This document shows, piece after piece, positions 34,778-43,292 of a stretch of DNA of 64,000 nt. The translations under genes and the position numbers were made by a program. This DNA comes from Geodermatophilus sp. DSM 45219. Its GTDB lineage: Bacteria; Actinomycetota; Actinomycetes; Mycobacteriales; Geodermatophilaceae. The notes below the pieces were generated by a model. That model worked only from the letters and a program-made list of their open reading frames with translations, had not been told where the DNA came from and ran no database searches. Every line of letters starts with the position of its first letter. The first letter of the stretch is position 1. The stretch lies in assembly GCF_900104025.1 (NCBI RefSeq), contig NZ_FNIQ01000003.1, forward strand, positions 744,001 to 808,000, in the 5' to 3' direction.

Positions 34778-35209
34778 TCAGCCGCGCGGGTCGAGACCCG
34801 TGGCCATCTCGTGGAGCGCGGTGGTGAGCCGGTCGGGGTCGGTGGAGAGCCCTGCGACGGTGCGCTCGGCCAGCTCGCACCAGGCGGCCTCCAGGGCGGG
34901 CATGAGCGACCGACCCCGGTCCGACAGCTCCACGATGGTCACCCGCCCGTCGGTGGCGGACGGGCGGCGGACGACGAGGCCGGCGCTCTCCAGCTTGCGC
35001 ACGCTGCCGGTGATCGTCGGGGGCTCGCAGCCACTGGCACCCGCCAGCTGGACCTGGGTGCGTGGGCCGTGCGCGTGCAGCTCGAGCAGCAGCACCTCCT
35101 GCCCGGGGTGCAGTCCGAGCGGCGCCAGGACCTGTGCGGCGGTGGCGCGGTGACGCATCGCGAGCGCACGGACGGCGTCGTTGACCCGTCTCGCCCGGGC
35201 GAAGTCCAT
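34778..35209 (-). CDS. MarR-family transcriptional regulator
   Basis: A 143-residue MarR protein: helical dimerisation N-terminus, then TQVQLAGASGCEPPTITGSVRKLESAGLVVRRPSATDGRVTIVELSDRG as the winged helix. ATG 35209 follows GAGGGGAG. It is divergent from a small membrane protein and a PPOX-fold oxidoreductase, and two matching palindromes lie in the shared promoter region, so it very likely represses itself and those genes. The inducer is unknown. Confidence 0.92.
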   Translation of the reverse strand: MDFARARRVNDAVRALAMRHRATAAQVLAPLGLHPGQEVLLLELHAHGPRTQVQLAGASGCEPPTITGSVRKLESAGLVVRRPSATDGRVTIVELSDRGRSLMPALEAAWCELAERTVAGLSTDPDRLTTALHEMATGLDPRG

Positions 35210-35236
35210 GCCGCTCCCCTCTTGCCGGCCAGATGC

Positions 35237-35277
35237 TTATGCGCCTAACCTTCCGAACCATCTCGTTAGGCGGCTAA
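35237..35277. promoter_or_regulatory. Paired MarR operators of TTAGGCGCCTAA type
   Basis: TTATGCGCCTAA (35237-35248) and TTAGGCGGCTAA (35266-35277) each differ by one base from the palindrome TTAGGCGCCTAA. Their centres are 29 bases apart. The second is embedded in CGTTAG-GCGG-CTAACG. Both lie in the AT-richer gap between divergent MarR and DUF6069-like genes. This is the expected form of a MarR site, though binding is inferred. Confidence 0.65.
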
Positions 35278-35303
35278 CGAATCTACCGGAGCAGGTGCGT
35301 CCC

Positions 35304-35729
35304 ATGACCAGGTCAGCGACCGTCCCCACCCTGCGTTCCCGCGGCCGTGTCGTCGTCCCCCCGGCAGCCCTGGCGGTCGCGGCCGCGGCCGGCGCCGCGG
35401 TCCTCGCCTGGGCCGTCGCCGTCCCGCTGCTCGGGGTGGACCTGCGGGTCGGGACGGAGGGCGCCCCCCGGACGGTCGGGATCGGCTCCGTCGTCGCGGC
35501 GGCCGCGGTGGCCGGCCTGCTCGGGTGGGCGCTGCTCGCGATCCTGGTGCGGTCGGTCCCACGGGCCGGGACGGTGTGGCGCGCCGCCGCGGTGGTCGTG
35601 CTGCTCCTGTCGCTCGGCGGGCCGGTCGCGATGGGGGTGGGGACGGCGTCGGTCGTCGTCCTGCTGGCCCTGCACGCCGTCGTGGCCGCGGTGCTGGTCG
35701 CCCTGCTCCCGCGGGCGGTGCGGCGGTGA
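35304..35729 (+). CDS. Small four-helix membrane protein (DUF6069-like)
   Basis: The 141-residue protein has four hydrophobic segments (about 20-42, 60-80, 90-108 and 114-136), consistent with a small integral membrane protein resembling DUF6069. ATG 35304 was chosen because the upstream part of the open frame crosses the MarR operator region. It overlaps the PPOX gene by GTGA. The function is unknown; control by the divergent MarR protein is likely from the operators. Confidence 0.75.
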   Translation: MTRSATVPTLRSRGRVVVPPAALAVAAAAGAAVLAWAVAVPLLGVDLRVGTEGAPRTVGIGSVVAAAAVAGLLGWALLAILVRSVPRAGTVWRAAAVVVLLLSLGGPVAMGVGTASVVVLLALHAVVAAVLVALLPRAVRR

Positions 35730-36097
35730 CCGCGCCGGTGGCCACCGCCCGCTTCAGCGAGGCGGAGCTGGCGTACCTGCTGGGGGAGCGGCGGCTCGGT
35801 CGGCTCGCGACCGCGGACGCGTCCGGGCAGCCGCACGTCGTCCCGGTGGGGTGGAGCTACAACGCCGAGCTGGGGACGATCGACGTCAGCGGGCGCCGGT
35901 TCGCCGCGACGCGCAAGTACCGCAACGCGCGGGCCAACCCGCGGGCGGCCTTCGTGGTGGACGACGTCCTGCCACCGTGGCATCCCCGCTGCGTCACCGT
36001 GCAGGGAGTGGCGGAGACCGTCGAGGCACCGGCCCCCGGGGAGGCGCTCCTCCGGATCCACCCCCGGTCGATCGTCTCCTGGGGGCTGGAGGCCTGA
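35726..36097 (+). CDS. PPOX-class (split-barrel) F420-dependent oxidoreductase
   Basis: A 123-residue flavin/deazaflavin split-barrel protein. FSEAELAYLLGERRLGRLATADASGQPHVVPVGWSYN and TRKYRNARANPRAAFVVDDV are typical of the F420-binding PPOX group in actinomycetes. It would use F420H2 to reduce or oxidise an unknown small molecule. GTG 35726 overlaps the upstream membrane-protein stop. The two genes presumably share the MarR-controlled promoter. Confidence 0.87.
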   Translation: MTAPVATARFSEAELAYLLGERRLGRLATADASGQPHVVPVGWSYNAELGTIDVSGRRFAATRKYRNARANPRAAFVVDDVLPPWHPRCVTVQGVAETVEAPAPGEALLRIHPRSIVSWGLEA

Positions 36098-36103
36098 GGA
36101 GGT

Positions 36104-37294
36104 TCAGGCGGGGGCCAGGACCGTGCCGGCGTCGGCCAGGACGTCGACCGGCGCGGGCCGGCCGAAGAGCCAGCCCTGGCCGCCGTCCACCCCGAGGGAC
36201 TGCAGGACCGCGTGCTCGGCCGCCGTCTCCACGCCCTCGGCGACGACGCGGACGTCGAAGCTGTGCGCGAAGCCGACCAGCGACTGCGCGAGCCTGGCGA
36301 GCATCGGGTCGGCGTCGATCCCGCTGACGATGCTGCGGTCCATCTTGATGACGTCCGGGTTGGCCGTGACGATGTGCCGCAGGCTGGAGAAGCCGGCGCC
36401 GACGTCGTCGATGGCCAGCCGGACGCCGAGCCGGCGCAGCGGGGCGAGCGCGGCCTCCAGGGCCGGGTAGTCGTGCACCTGGTCGTGCTCGGAGAGCTCC
36501 AGGACGACGCGCTCGAGCGGGAGGCCGGCCAGCAGCTCGCCGCACTCCGGCGTCAGCAGGGTCTGCGGGGAGACGTTGAGCGACACATAGCCGTCGACGC
36601 GGTCGAGCAGTGCCGCGCCGCGGGCCAGGGCGAGCAGCTCCAGGCGGTGCCCCTCGCCGATGCCGTCGGCCTCGTCGAAGACGACGTCGGGCGTGCGCTG
36701 CCACTGCGCGGGGAAGCGGCTGAGCGCCTCCGCGCCGATCCGGGCGCCGCTGCAGAGGCTGACGATGGGCTGCAGGACGACGTCCGGCCCGCCGGCGGCC
36801 ACGACCGGTGCGAGGCGGTCGCGGATCTCGGCGTCGCGCTGCTCCAGCCGCACCTGCGGCTCGATGACCAGGGCCGCGGCGTCGGCGAGCACCTCCATCA
36901 GCGCCAGGTCGCGCGGTGACACGGCGGGGTCGGTGACCAGGCCGTAGGCGCAGAACGTGCCGTAGACGGTGCCGTCGCTGAGGACGACGGGGACGCTGAC
37001 GTGCCCGCGGATCTGCGGCAGGTCGGCCGGGAGCAGGGCCACGGCCTCGGGGACGTCGCGGGCGTCGGGCATGACCCGGGGGAGCCGGCCCTCGATGACG
37101 GCGAGGCAGAAGCCGCTGTCGCGTGGGCCGGCGTAGCCGTCCCGGGGGGAGGGCAGGTCGGTGTCGACGACCTGCATCGTCCGGGTGTTCGCGTCGACGC
37201 GGCTGAGGAAGGCCACGCTGAGGTCGAGCTTGCGGCGCGCCGTGCGCAGCAGCCGGGCGACCTGCTCCTCGGCCTCCGAGCGTTCCCGTTCCAT
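36104..37294 (-). CDS. GAF-EAL protein, cyclic-di-GMP phosphodiesterase (paralogue 2)
   Basis: A 396-residue close paralogue of the protein at 13564-14781 with the same two-domain plan: GAF about 12-160, EAL about 170-390. Catalytic residues are intact: EALSRF, LNVSPQTL, LELSEHD, IDDVGAGFSS, VIKMDRS, VAEGVET and GQGWLFG. It should degrade c-di-GMP. ATG 37294 has GGAGG seven bases upstream; the longer open frame is not needed. The gene stops six bases from the convergent PPOX gene. Confidence 0.93.
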   Translation of the reverse strand: MERERSEAEEQVARLLRTARRKLDLSVAFLSRVDANTRTMQVVDTDLPSPRDGYAGPRDSGFCLAVIEGRLPRVMPDARDVPEAVALLPADLPQIRGHVSVPVVLSDGTVYGTFCAYGLVTDPAVSPRDLALMEVLADAAALVIEPQVRLEQRDAEIRDRLAPVVAAGGPDVVLQPIVSLCSGARIGAEALSRFPAQWQRTPDVVFDEADGIGEGHRLELLALARGAALLDRVDGYVSLNVSPQTLLTPECGELLAGLPLERVVLELSEHDQVHDYPALEAALAPLRRLGVRLAIDDVGAGFSSLRHIVTANPDVIKMDRSIVSGIDADPMLARLAQSLVGFAHSFDVRVVAEGVETAAEHAVLQSLGVDGGQGWLFGRPAPVDVLADAGTVLAPA

Positions 37295-37656
37295 GCGACC
37301 TCCAGCGGACGTCCGTGTCCTCGTGATCGGCACCATAGGCGGGAGTCGGTACCGCTCCGGACGAAACCGCCCGTTCCTCACCCGCAGGGGGTGGCCGGCC
37401 ACCTGGCAGGCCGACTCGCCGGAGGCATGCAGGCGTGGGACGTTCCCGGCGGCCACCTGCACATCTCGGCGCTCGTCCACCCGAGGACCTCGCGGTGCTC
37501 ACCAGCCCGGAGTCCGAGGCCGACCGCCGGGCCGTCGTCGACCAGACCATCGCGCTCGTGGCCGCGGCCGGCGCCGCTGCTCCCTGATCCGGAGCGTGGC
37601 CGTGGTCTCATCGTCCCGGCGCGACACGGGGGCCGCGCCGGGACGGGGGAGGTTCC
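37295..37656. other. Intergenic region around the possible remnant
   Basis: The 362 bases between GAF-EAL paralogue 2 and the serine hydrolase contain the promoter region for both divergent genes and the possible frameshifted remnant listed separately. An AT-richer patch at about 37320-37345 (CACCATAGGCGG) may hold the GAF-EAL promoter. Nothing else is apparent. Confidence 0.35.
37391..37587 (+). pseudogene. Possible frameshifted small-gene remnant
   Basis: From GTG 37391 a protein-like frame reads VAGHLAGRLAGGMQAWDVPGG and ends in ALVHP at about 37483. Missing one base there, the neighbouring frame continues EDLAVLTSPESEADRRAVVD through to a TGA at 37585-37587. Both halves have actinomycete-like composition and would join into a protein of about 66 residues. 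I recognise no family. It could be a decayed gene, a sequencing slip or coincidence. Confidence 0.35.
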
Positions 37657-38778
37657 ATGGCCGAGGTGTACGGCAGCTGCGACGACCGCTTCTCCGGGGT
37701 CCGGGAGGCGCTGGCCCGCAACCTGGACGCCGACGAGCTGGGGGCGTCGGTCGCCGTCGACCTCGACGGGGAGACCGTCGTCGACCTGTGGGGCGGGTAC
37801 CGCGACCTCGACCGGACCACCCCGTGGACCGAGGACACGATCGTCAACGGCTGGTCGACGACGAAGACCGTGCTCGCCCTCGCCGCGCTGCTGCTGGTGG
37901 AGCGCGGCGAGCTGGACCTCTACGCGCCGGTCGCCGACTACTGGCCGGAGTTCGCGGCCCGGGGCAAGAAGGACGTCGAGGTGCGGCACCTGCTGTCGCA
38001 CACCTCGGGCGTCTCCGGCTGGGACCCGCCGTTCTCCATCCCGGACATGTACGACTGGCAGACCTCGACCGAGCGGCTGGCCGCGCAGGCGCCGTGGTGG
38101 GAGCCGGGCACGGCGTCGGGCTACCACGCGAACAACCAGGGACACCTGGTCGGTGAGGTGGTCCGGCGGATCACCGGGCGCACCTTCAGGCAGTTCGTCG
38201 CCGACCAGATCGCCCGGCCGCTGGGCGCGGACTTCCAGATCGGTGCGCGCGAGTCGGACTGGGACCGGATCGCGCCGGTCGTGCCGCCGCCGCGGTCGGA
38301 GGACGACCCGCGGGAGCCGGACCCGGAGTCGGTGGCGGTCAGGACCTTCACCGGGCCGGTCTCCTCGGCTCGTGCTGCCAACTCGCCGGAGTGGCGGCGG
38401 GCGGACCTGGGCGCGCTCAACGGGCACACGAACGCGCGCGGGCTCGTGCGGGTCCTGCGGACGATGTCGCTCGGCGGGGAGGGGCTGCTGTCGCCCGGGA
38501 CGATCGAGCTGGTCTTCGACCAGCAGTCCGACGGCGTGGACCTGGTCCTGGAGGAGCCCTTCCGGTTCGGCATCGGCTTCTGCCTGGGCTCGCCGATCGT
38601 CCCGTACGTGCCCGCGGGGCGGACCTTCTTCTGGGGCGGCTGGGGCGGGTCCATGATCATCATGGACCTCGACCGCCGGCTGACGATCGGCTACCTGATG
38701 AACCGGATGGCACCCGGCGTCCTCGGGTCCGACCGGGCCGAGTCCTACGTGCGGGCGGTCTACGCGGCGCTCGGCTGA
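37657..38778 (+). CDS. Beta-lactamase-fold serine hydrolase (class C/EstB-like)
   Basis: A 373-residue serine hydrolase of the penicillin-binding/class C beta-lactamase fold. The SxxK motif is STTK in NGWSTTKTVLALAALLL, the Tyr region is SGYHANNQG and the KTG-like third motif is replaced by WGGWGG near the C-terminus, as in EstB-type esterases. No signal peptide is present, so it is probably a cytoplasmic esterase and not a resistance enzyme. ATG 37657 follows GGGGGAGG. The small SRPBCC-like gene follows 20 bases later. Confidence 0.9.
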   Translation: MAEVYGSCDDRFSGVREALARNLDADELGASVAVDLDGETVVDLWGGYRDLDRTTPWTEDTIVNGWSTTKTVLALAALLLVERGELDLYAPVADYWPEFAARGKKDVEVRHLLSHTSGVSGWDPPFSIPDMYDWQTSTERLAAQAPWWEPGTASGYHANNQGHLVGEVVRRITGRTFRQFVADQIARPLGADFQIGARESDWDRIAPVVPPPRSEDDPREPDPESVAVRTFTGPVSSARAANSPEWRRADLGALNGHTNARGLVRVLRTMSLGGEGLLSPGTIELVFDQQSDGVDLVLEEPFRFGIGFCLGSPIVPYVPAGRTFFWGGWGGSMIIMDLDRRLTIGYLMNRMAPGVLGSDRAESYVRAVYAALG

Positions 38779-38798
38779 GGCGTTCGAGGGGGTGCGGC

Positions 38799-39359
38799 AT
38801 GGACCTCGACGACGTGGTGCCCGAGGCCGACCACGTCACCCGCCAGGCGCGGGTGATCGACGCACCGCCGTCCGTGGTGTGGGAGGAGCTGCACCGGCTG
38901 CAGCTCTCGTCGCTGCCGGTGTCCCTGCTGCTCAGCGCCGTGCGGGCGCTGCCGGTGCTGCTGTCGGGCAGGGGACGCCGCCGCGGCGGTCTCGACCGGA
39001 CCGTCCTCGACGTGGTGCCGATCCCGGAGCTGGCCTCCGACCCGCCCTCGCACGTGCTGTTCGGCGGTCCGCTGCAGCCCTGGCGGCTGGCCGGTGGTGA
39101 GCGGCCGCCCGTGCTGGACGCCGCCGGCGTCCGGGACTGGTCGGAACCCGGCTGGGTGAAGGTCGGCATGGAGTTCCGGCTGACGCCGACCCTCGGGGGC
39201 ACCCGGCTGAGCTGCGAGACGCGGATCGCCGCAACCGATGTCGTCTCGCGGCGGCGCTTCGGGCTCTACTGGCTCGCCGTCCGGCCGGGCAGCTCGGCCA
39301 TCCGGTGGGAGCTGCTGACCGCCGTCGCCCTGCGGGCGGAGGCGCGGGCACGCGGCTGA
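38799..39359 (+). CDS. SRPBCC-like hypothetical protein
   Basis: The 186-residue protein has features of the Bet v1/START fold: VTRQARVIDAPPSVVWEELHRLQ at the start, a long strand-rich middle and a helical end ALRAEARARG. A sequence such as VKVGMEFRLTPTLGGTRLSCETRIAATD fits the antiparallel sheet. ATG 38799 has GAGGGGG upstream. It is presumably cotranscribed with the serine hydrolase. Ligand and function are unknown. Confidence 0.75.
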   Translation: MDLDDVVPEADHVTRQARVIDAPPSVVWEELHRLQLSSLPVSLLLSAVRALPVLLSGRGRRRGGLDRTVLDVVPIPELASDPPSHVLFGGPLQPWRLAGGERPPVLDAAGVRDWSEPGWVKVGMEFRLTPTLGGTRLSCETRIAATDVVSRRRFGLYWLAVRPGSSAIRWELLTAVALRAEARARG

Positions 39360-39384
39360 ACGGGCAGGTCCGGCCGGGCGCTCC

Positions 39385-39390
39385 TAGGGT
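39385..39390 (+). promoter_or_regulatory. -10 element of a leaderless promoter for the interrupted redoxin gene
   Basis: TAGGGT lies six bases (CGCGGG) before ATG 39397, identical in form to the element before carbamate kinase. It supports 39397 as the true original start of the interrupted gene. Confidence 0.55.
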
Positions 39391-39396
39391 CGCGGG

Positions 39397-40056
39397 ATGG
39401 ACTCCGCCGACCTGCTGGCCCTGCGCTCCGACGAGCGCGCCGCCCTCGTGCTGATCGGTCTGCGCGGCGACTGGTAGCCGTACTGCTGCGCCCAGGCGGT
39501 CCGCCTGGCCCGATCGCTGTCCCGCCTCGCCGACGCCGGCGCGGAGGTGGTGCTCGCCTCCACCGACCCGCCGGAGGTGCAGCTGGCGATGAACCGCACC
39601 TGGCACCTGCCCTACCACTGGGTCAGCGACCCCGACGGCTCGCGGCTGGCCAAGCCGCTCGATGCCTGGGACGAGGACGCGTCGATCTTCCGCCCCGTCG
39701 TCGTGGTGGTGGCCCCGGACGGCACGGAGGTGTTCCGCGAGCTGTCCCGGGACTTCACCGACCGTCCGGACGACGAGCCGATCCTGGCCGCGGTCGAGGG
39801 GCTCGGGCTGGACGCGGTGCCTTCGCCCGCGGCGTGGAACCCGCCGGACATCGGGCCACGGCCGTCGAAGCGGGCCTTCCAGCCGGCGTCGTTCATCCCG
39901 TACTTCCGCGCGATCAAGTTCAACACCGGCGCGCTGAGCGAGCGGATGGTCGACGAGCGCGACCGCGAGCAGCTGCTCACGGAGAAGCAGATGGCGGAGT
40001 CGTTCCTCGGCGCCTTCGACGAGTGGCGCGCCGAGCACCCACCGCCCCAGGGGTGA
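39397..40056 (+). pseudogene. Redoxin/peroxiredoxin-like gene interrupted by in-frame TAG at codon 27
   Basis: From ATG 39397 the frame encodes 219 residues of a thioredoxin-fold, AhpC/TSA-like protein (LVLIGLRGDW, stop, PYCCAQAVRLARSLSRL, later EVVLASTDPPEVQLA). It is broken only by TAG at 39475-39477, in the active-site loop where relatives read GDWCPYC or a variant. All downstream codons are intact and end by GTGA overlap with the SDR gene. A simple CAG-to-TAG change, recoding or a sequence error could explain it. If translated at all, a GTG restart at 39547 would lack the active site. Confidence 0.7.
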
Positions 40057-40994
40057 GCTGGACCGAGCGCGACATCCCCGACCTGACCGGGCGGACGGCG
40101 GTGGTGACCGGCGCGAACGGCGGTCTCGGCCTGCAGACGGCGCTGGCGCTGGCCGGTGCGGGGGCGCACGTGGTGATGGCATCTCGTGACCCGGAGAAGT
40201 CGGCGGCCGCGGAGGTGCGGCTGCGGGCGAGCCACCCGTCGGCGTCTGTCGAGGTGGTGCCGCTGGACCTGGGTGACCTGTCGTCGGTGGCGGCTGCCGC
40301 GAGGTCTGTGCTGGCGCGGCACGAGCGGGTGGACCTGCTGGTGAACAACGCCGGGGTGATGGCGATGCCGCAGCGGACGACGGCCGACGGGTTCGAGATG
40401 CAGTTCGGCGTCAACCACCTGGGGCACTGGGCGCTGACCGCGCACTTGCTGCCGGCGCTGCTGCGGGCGCCGGCCGCGCGGGTGGTGACGGTGACCAGCA
40501 CGGCGCGGCACCGGGCCCGGCGGCTGGACCCGGCGGACGTCCACCTCGAGCGGGGCTACGGCGCATGGAGCGCGTACGCGCGGTCGAAGATGGCGAACCT
40601 GCACTTCGGGCTGGGGCTGCAGCAGCGGTTCGCGGCTGCCGGTACCCGGGCTGCCTCGTTGGTGGCGCACCCGGGGCTGACGAACACCGACCTGCAGGCT
40701 CGCGCGGTGCGGGAAGGCGGCGCCGGTTGGGTGGGGGCGTTCTTCGAGGTGATGACGGCGCGGTCGGGGATGTCGCCGTTCGAGGGGGTCCGCCCGCACT
40801 TGCGGGCGGCGACCGATCCGCGGGCTCGAGGCGGGGAGCTGTACGCGCCGCGCTACGGCTCCCACGGACCGGCCGTGCCGCGCCCGATCCTCCGCCGACG
40901 TGGCCTGCAGGAGCAGATCGACGTCCTGTGGCAGGTCTCCGAGCGTGAGACCGGCATCCCCCTGGACGTCGCCATCGCCGGTACCAGCCCGTGA
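40053..40994 (+). CDS. Short-chain dehydrogenase/reductase
   Basis: A 313-residue SDR resembling retinol-dehydrogenase/WW-domain-oxidoreductase-like members. Motifs are TGANGGLG (NADP binding), LLVNNAGVMA, GHWALT, Ser of VTSTARH and YARSK (catalytic Tyr and Lys). GTG 40053 overlaps the interrupted redoxin gene, and the two were presumably cotranscribed. Substrate unknown. It is the last gene of typical host composition before the AT-richer island. Confidence 0.9.
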   Translation: MSWTERDIPDLTGRTAVVTGANGGLGLQTALALAGAGAHVVMASRDPEKSAAAEVRLRASHPSASVEVVPLDLGDLSSVAAAARSVLARHERVDLLVNNAGVMAMPQRTTADGFEMQFGVNHLGHWALTAHLLPALLRAPAARVVTVTSTARHRARRLDPADVHLERGYGAWSAYARSKMANLHFGLGLQQRFAAAGTRAASLVAHPGLTNTDLQARAVREGGAGWVGAFFEVMTARSGMSPFEGVRPHLRAATDPRARGGELYAPRYGSHGPAVPRPILRRRGLQEQIDVLWQVSERETGIPLDVAIAGTSP

Positions 40995-41358
40995 TGGCGT
41001 CTCTCGTTCGGTAGACGACCTCGCCGGGCATGGCAACGGCGGGCAGTAATGATGTCGCTCAAGGTGAGGGCATACCTGTTTGCGCAAGCAGCTTCTTGGC
41101 AGCACTTGACCGCCTCTTGACCCTCAAGTTGCTCGGCGCCTCCATCCCCAGGATCGCGGCCTCGACGAGCGCCGAGTCGCCACCGCCAGGTAGCAGCGGG
41201 ACGTCAAGGTTGAGATCAAGCCGATGGCACGGAAGGCGCTGTAGAGGGTCTCTGCCCACCAACGACACGGAACCTGATCCGTCCGGCACCCACGGCAGGC
41301 CGAACCGGCAACGGACCATGGTGTGGAGAATCGCGGAGAATGGACGTAATCTGAGTGC
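40995..41358. other. Left boundary of AT-richer island; leaderless promoter for vsr
   Basis: Base composition changes here and codon use becomes less GC-biased. No integrase, tRNA or direct repeat marking an attachment site is visible. TAATCT at 41347-41352 lies six bases before GTG 41359, a leaderless-type -10 for the vsr gene. A minus-strand frame at 41059-41319 has no recognisable features. Confidence 0.45.
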
Positions 41359-41829
41359 GTGGGTCGGCCCAAGACTCCCGCGCGGACGCCCAGGGACACA
41401 CTCGGCAAGTCTTACGCGGGCACGCCTTCAACTCGCCGCAGAATGCAGAAGCAACGAACAAGAGATACAGCGCCAGAAATGGCCATACGCCGCCTTCTTC
41501 ACGCCGCTGGCCTCCGCTACCGCGTAGACTTCTCACCGCTACCTGGCTCGCGCCGACGGGCGGACCTAGTATTCACCTCCTCGCGAGTCGCCGTCTTTGT
41601 AGACGGGTGCTTTTGGCACGGTTGCCCTATTCATGGCAGCCAGTCAAGAACGAACTCTCAATTCTGGAGCCAAAAGATCGAGTCGAACGTCCTACGAGAC
41701 AACAATACTGACGCAGCATTGAGAGATGCCGATTGGCTGCCGCTCCGAGTATGGGAGCACGAGGATCCCGCTCTAGCGGCGAAAAGAGTTCAAGCGATCG
41801 TCACGGCGCGTCGAAAACCGCGCTATTGA
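41359..41829 (+). CDS. vsr: Very-short-patch repair-type endonuclease (Vsr)
   Basis: A 156-residue Vsr-like nuclease of the restriction-endonuclease fold. RRMQKQRTRDTAPEMAIRRLLHAAGLRYRVD, the metal-binding RRADLVF and VAVFVDGCFWHGCP (zinc/active-site His and Cys) and WEHEDP are diagnostic. Classical Vsr nicks T:G mismatches arising from deaminated 5-methylcytosine at the partner methylase's site. Its last seven bases overlap the convergent C5 methyltransferase, a pairing usual for the family. The N-terminal about 28 residues are extra and basic. Codons are visibly less GC-rich than in flanking genes. Confidence 0.92.
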   Translation: MGRPKTPARTPRDTLGKSYAGTPSTRRRMQKQRTRDTAPEMAIRRLLHAAGLRYRVDFSPLPGSRRRADLVFTSSRVAVFVDGCFWHGCPIHGSQSRTNSQFWSQKIESNVLRDNNTDAALRDADWLPLRVWEHEDPALAAKRVQAIVTARRKPRY

Positions 41830-43169
41830 GTGGGCTCGCTTTGGGAAAGGCTTCGGCGCCGTTGCGAAGGCAGTTCGTCATTCAGAGCTCCCGTCAGTGC
41901 AGCCGCTCTCGAGGGGCGCGCTGCTAGCCACGCCTCGTCCCCCAAAGGGATGGCCCTTTTCAGTCGACCAGGACGAAATCCCAGGGCGCTTACTAGGATG
42001 CTACCGACCGCGCGGGCGAGGGGTGGGGGCACGCTATTTCCGACCTGGCGATGACCGTGCCAGTTGGTGACTCCAAATTGAAACCAGTCAGGGTAGCCGT
42101 GAAGACGAGCGGCCTCCCGAACGGTGATCACTCTGGGCAGTGATGGGTGAATGGGTCGCGGCGACGTATGCGCCCCTCTTTCCCTCCCCGTGCCTGCCCT
42201 CAGGGTGCGTGCAGGCTTATCCCAATCCAGCCGAAACAGACGGCTGATAGGCTCAACTTCCCCTTGTGGGACTTCCTCGAAGCGTTTGCTCGTGGCCGGC
42301 GTATGCACCGTTCGGCGCGAACCTGTGATAGCGGTCGAATCCCATATGCGGGGCCGGGAAAAATCCGAGTGTTCCGACAGGCCAGTCAGTTGCCTGGCGT
42401 ATCCGACAGTGCCATTTCTTCTCGCGAGGTCGACTGGTCGCAGAGTCGCACGGTCGCTCAGTAAAAGCTCAGGATACTCTTCAACTTCCGGCAACCCAGC
42501 AAGAGCTTGGCGCACGGTTAGCCCAACATTCTGACTGTTGGGACGGCCTGCAGGCGGACCGTCGAGGATGCCTGTCACAATGATCCGCTTGCGCACTTGT
42601 GGAACGCCGTAGTCATTAGCGTTGATCCACGACTTCGTGCCCGACAAGGCGTACCCAGCGTTGCGCAAAAGCTTGAACGCGTGCTCGCGGAACTGGTCAA
42701 ATCTCGTCTCCAGCAGTCCCGGCACATTTTCTAGCAGAAAGGCACGTGGCCGGATTTCGACGACAAGTCTGACGAACTCGAGTAGTAGGTTGTTGCGTTC
42801 GTCATCCTCCTCCCGTTGTCCGCCGGATGAAAATCCTTGGCAGGACGGCCCGCCAGCCACTAGGTCTATGTCGGCGCCATTGGCTAGGCGTCGTCCTATT
42901 CGAGCCGCTCCAAGCCGAGCAGCGGTCAGCACGTCGGCCGCATCAATTTGCTTGACATCTCGGCAGACGACCTGACACGCGGGGAAGTTGAATTGGTGGA
43001 CCAAGGCATGGGTCGGGTCGTACTCAACGGCCGCCACGACCTCGAAGCCCGCCTGCTCGAGGCCAAGGCTTAGCCCCCCAGCGCCCGCGAACAGGTCTAC
43101 CGCAATGGGCCTCGATGCCAACGCGGCCACCAGGCAACGCCTCCCTTGGTCGTTCAACACGCGGTCCAC
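41823..43169 (-). CDS. DNA cytosine C5-methyltransferase
   Basis: About 448 residues with the C5-methylase motifs in order: I (AVDLFAGAGGLSLGL), IV with Cys110 nucleophile (GGPSCQGFSSGG), VI (ENVPGL), VIII (QVRKRIIVTG), IX (REAARLHGYPDWF) and X (QVGNSVPPPLA). It should methylate cytosine in a short recognition sequence, which cannot be read from the protein. GTG 43169 leaves about 20 residues before motif I and room for promoters. The frame is open to 43328, and ATG 43265 or 43274 are alternatives that would collide with the divergent ATPase start. Confidence 0.92.
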   Translation of the reverse strand: MDRVLNDQGRRCLVAALASRPIAVDLFAGAGGLSLGLEQAGFEVVAAVEYDPTHALVHQFNFPACQVVCRDVKQIDAADVLTAARLGAARIGRRLANGADIDLVAGGPSCQGFSSGGQREEDDERNNLLLEFVRLVVEIRPRAFLLENVPGLLETRFDQFREHAFKLLRNAGYALSGTKSWINANDYGVPQVRKRIIVTGILDGPPAGRPNSQNVGLTVRQALAGLPEVEEYPELLLSDRATLRPVDLARRNGTVGYARQLTGLSEHSDFSRPRIWDSTAITGSRRTVHTPATSKRFEEVPQGEVEPISRLFRLDWDKPARTLRAGTGRERGAHTSPRPIHPSLPRVITVREAARLHGYPDWFQFGVTNWHGHRQVGNSVPPPLARAVGSILVSALGFRPGRLKRAIPLGDEAWLAARPSRAAALTGALNDELPSQRRRSLSQSEPTQ

Positions 43170-43292
43170 AGCCGCTTGTGACGATCGCACACTGGCGGTC
43201 CAGTGCCAACGCGACAGGCCTAGCAGCGAGGGCTGACAGTCTCGCCGCTGCGGTCGTGGCACCATCCTGTGCATGAGCGGGGTGTGGCGAAC

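Noticed and set aside
39475-39477. Selenocysteine codon in the redoxin gene
   Set aside because: The codon is TAG, not TGA, and no selenocysteine insertion structure was recognised. Nonsense mutation or sequence error is simpler.
41059-41319. Possible small gene at the island edge on the minus strand
   Set aside because: No ribosome-binding site, no family resemblance, and composition typical of a chance frame.
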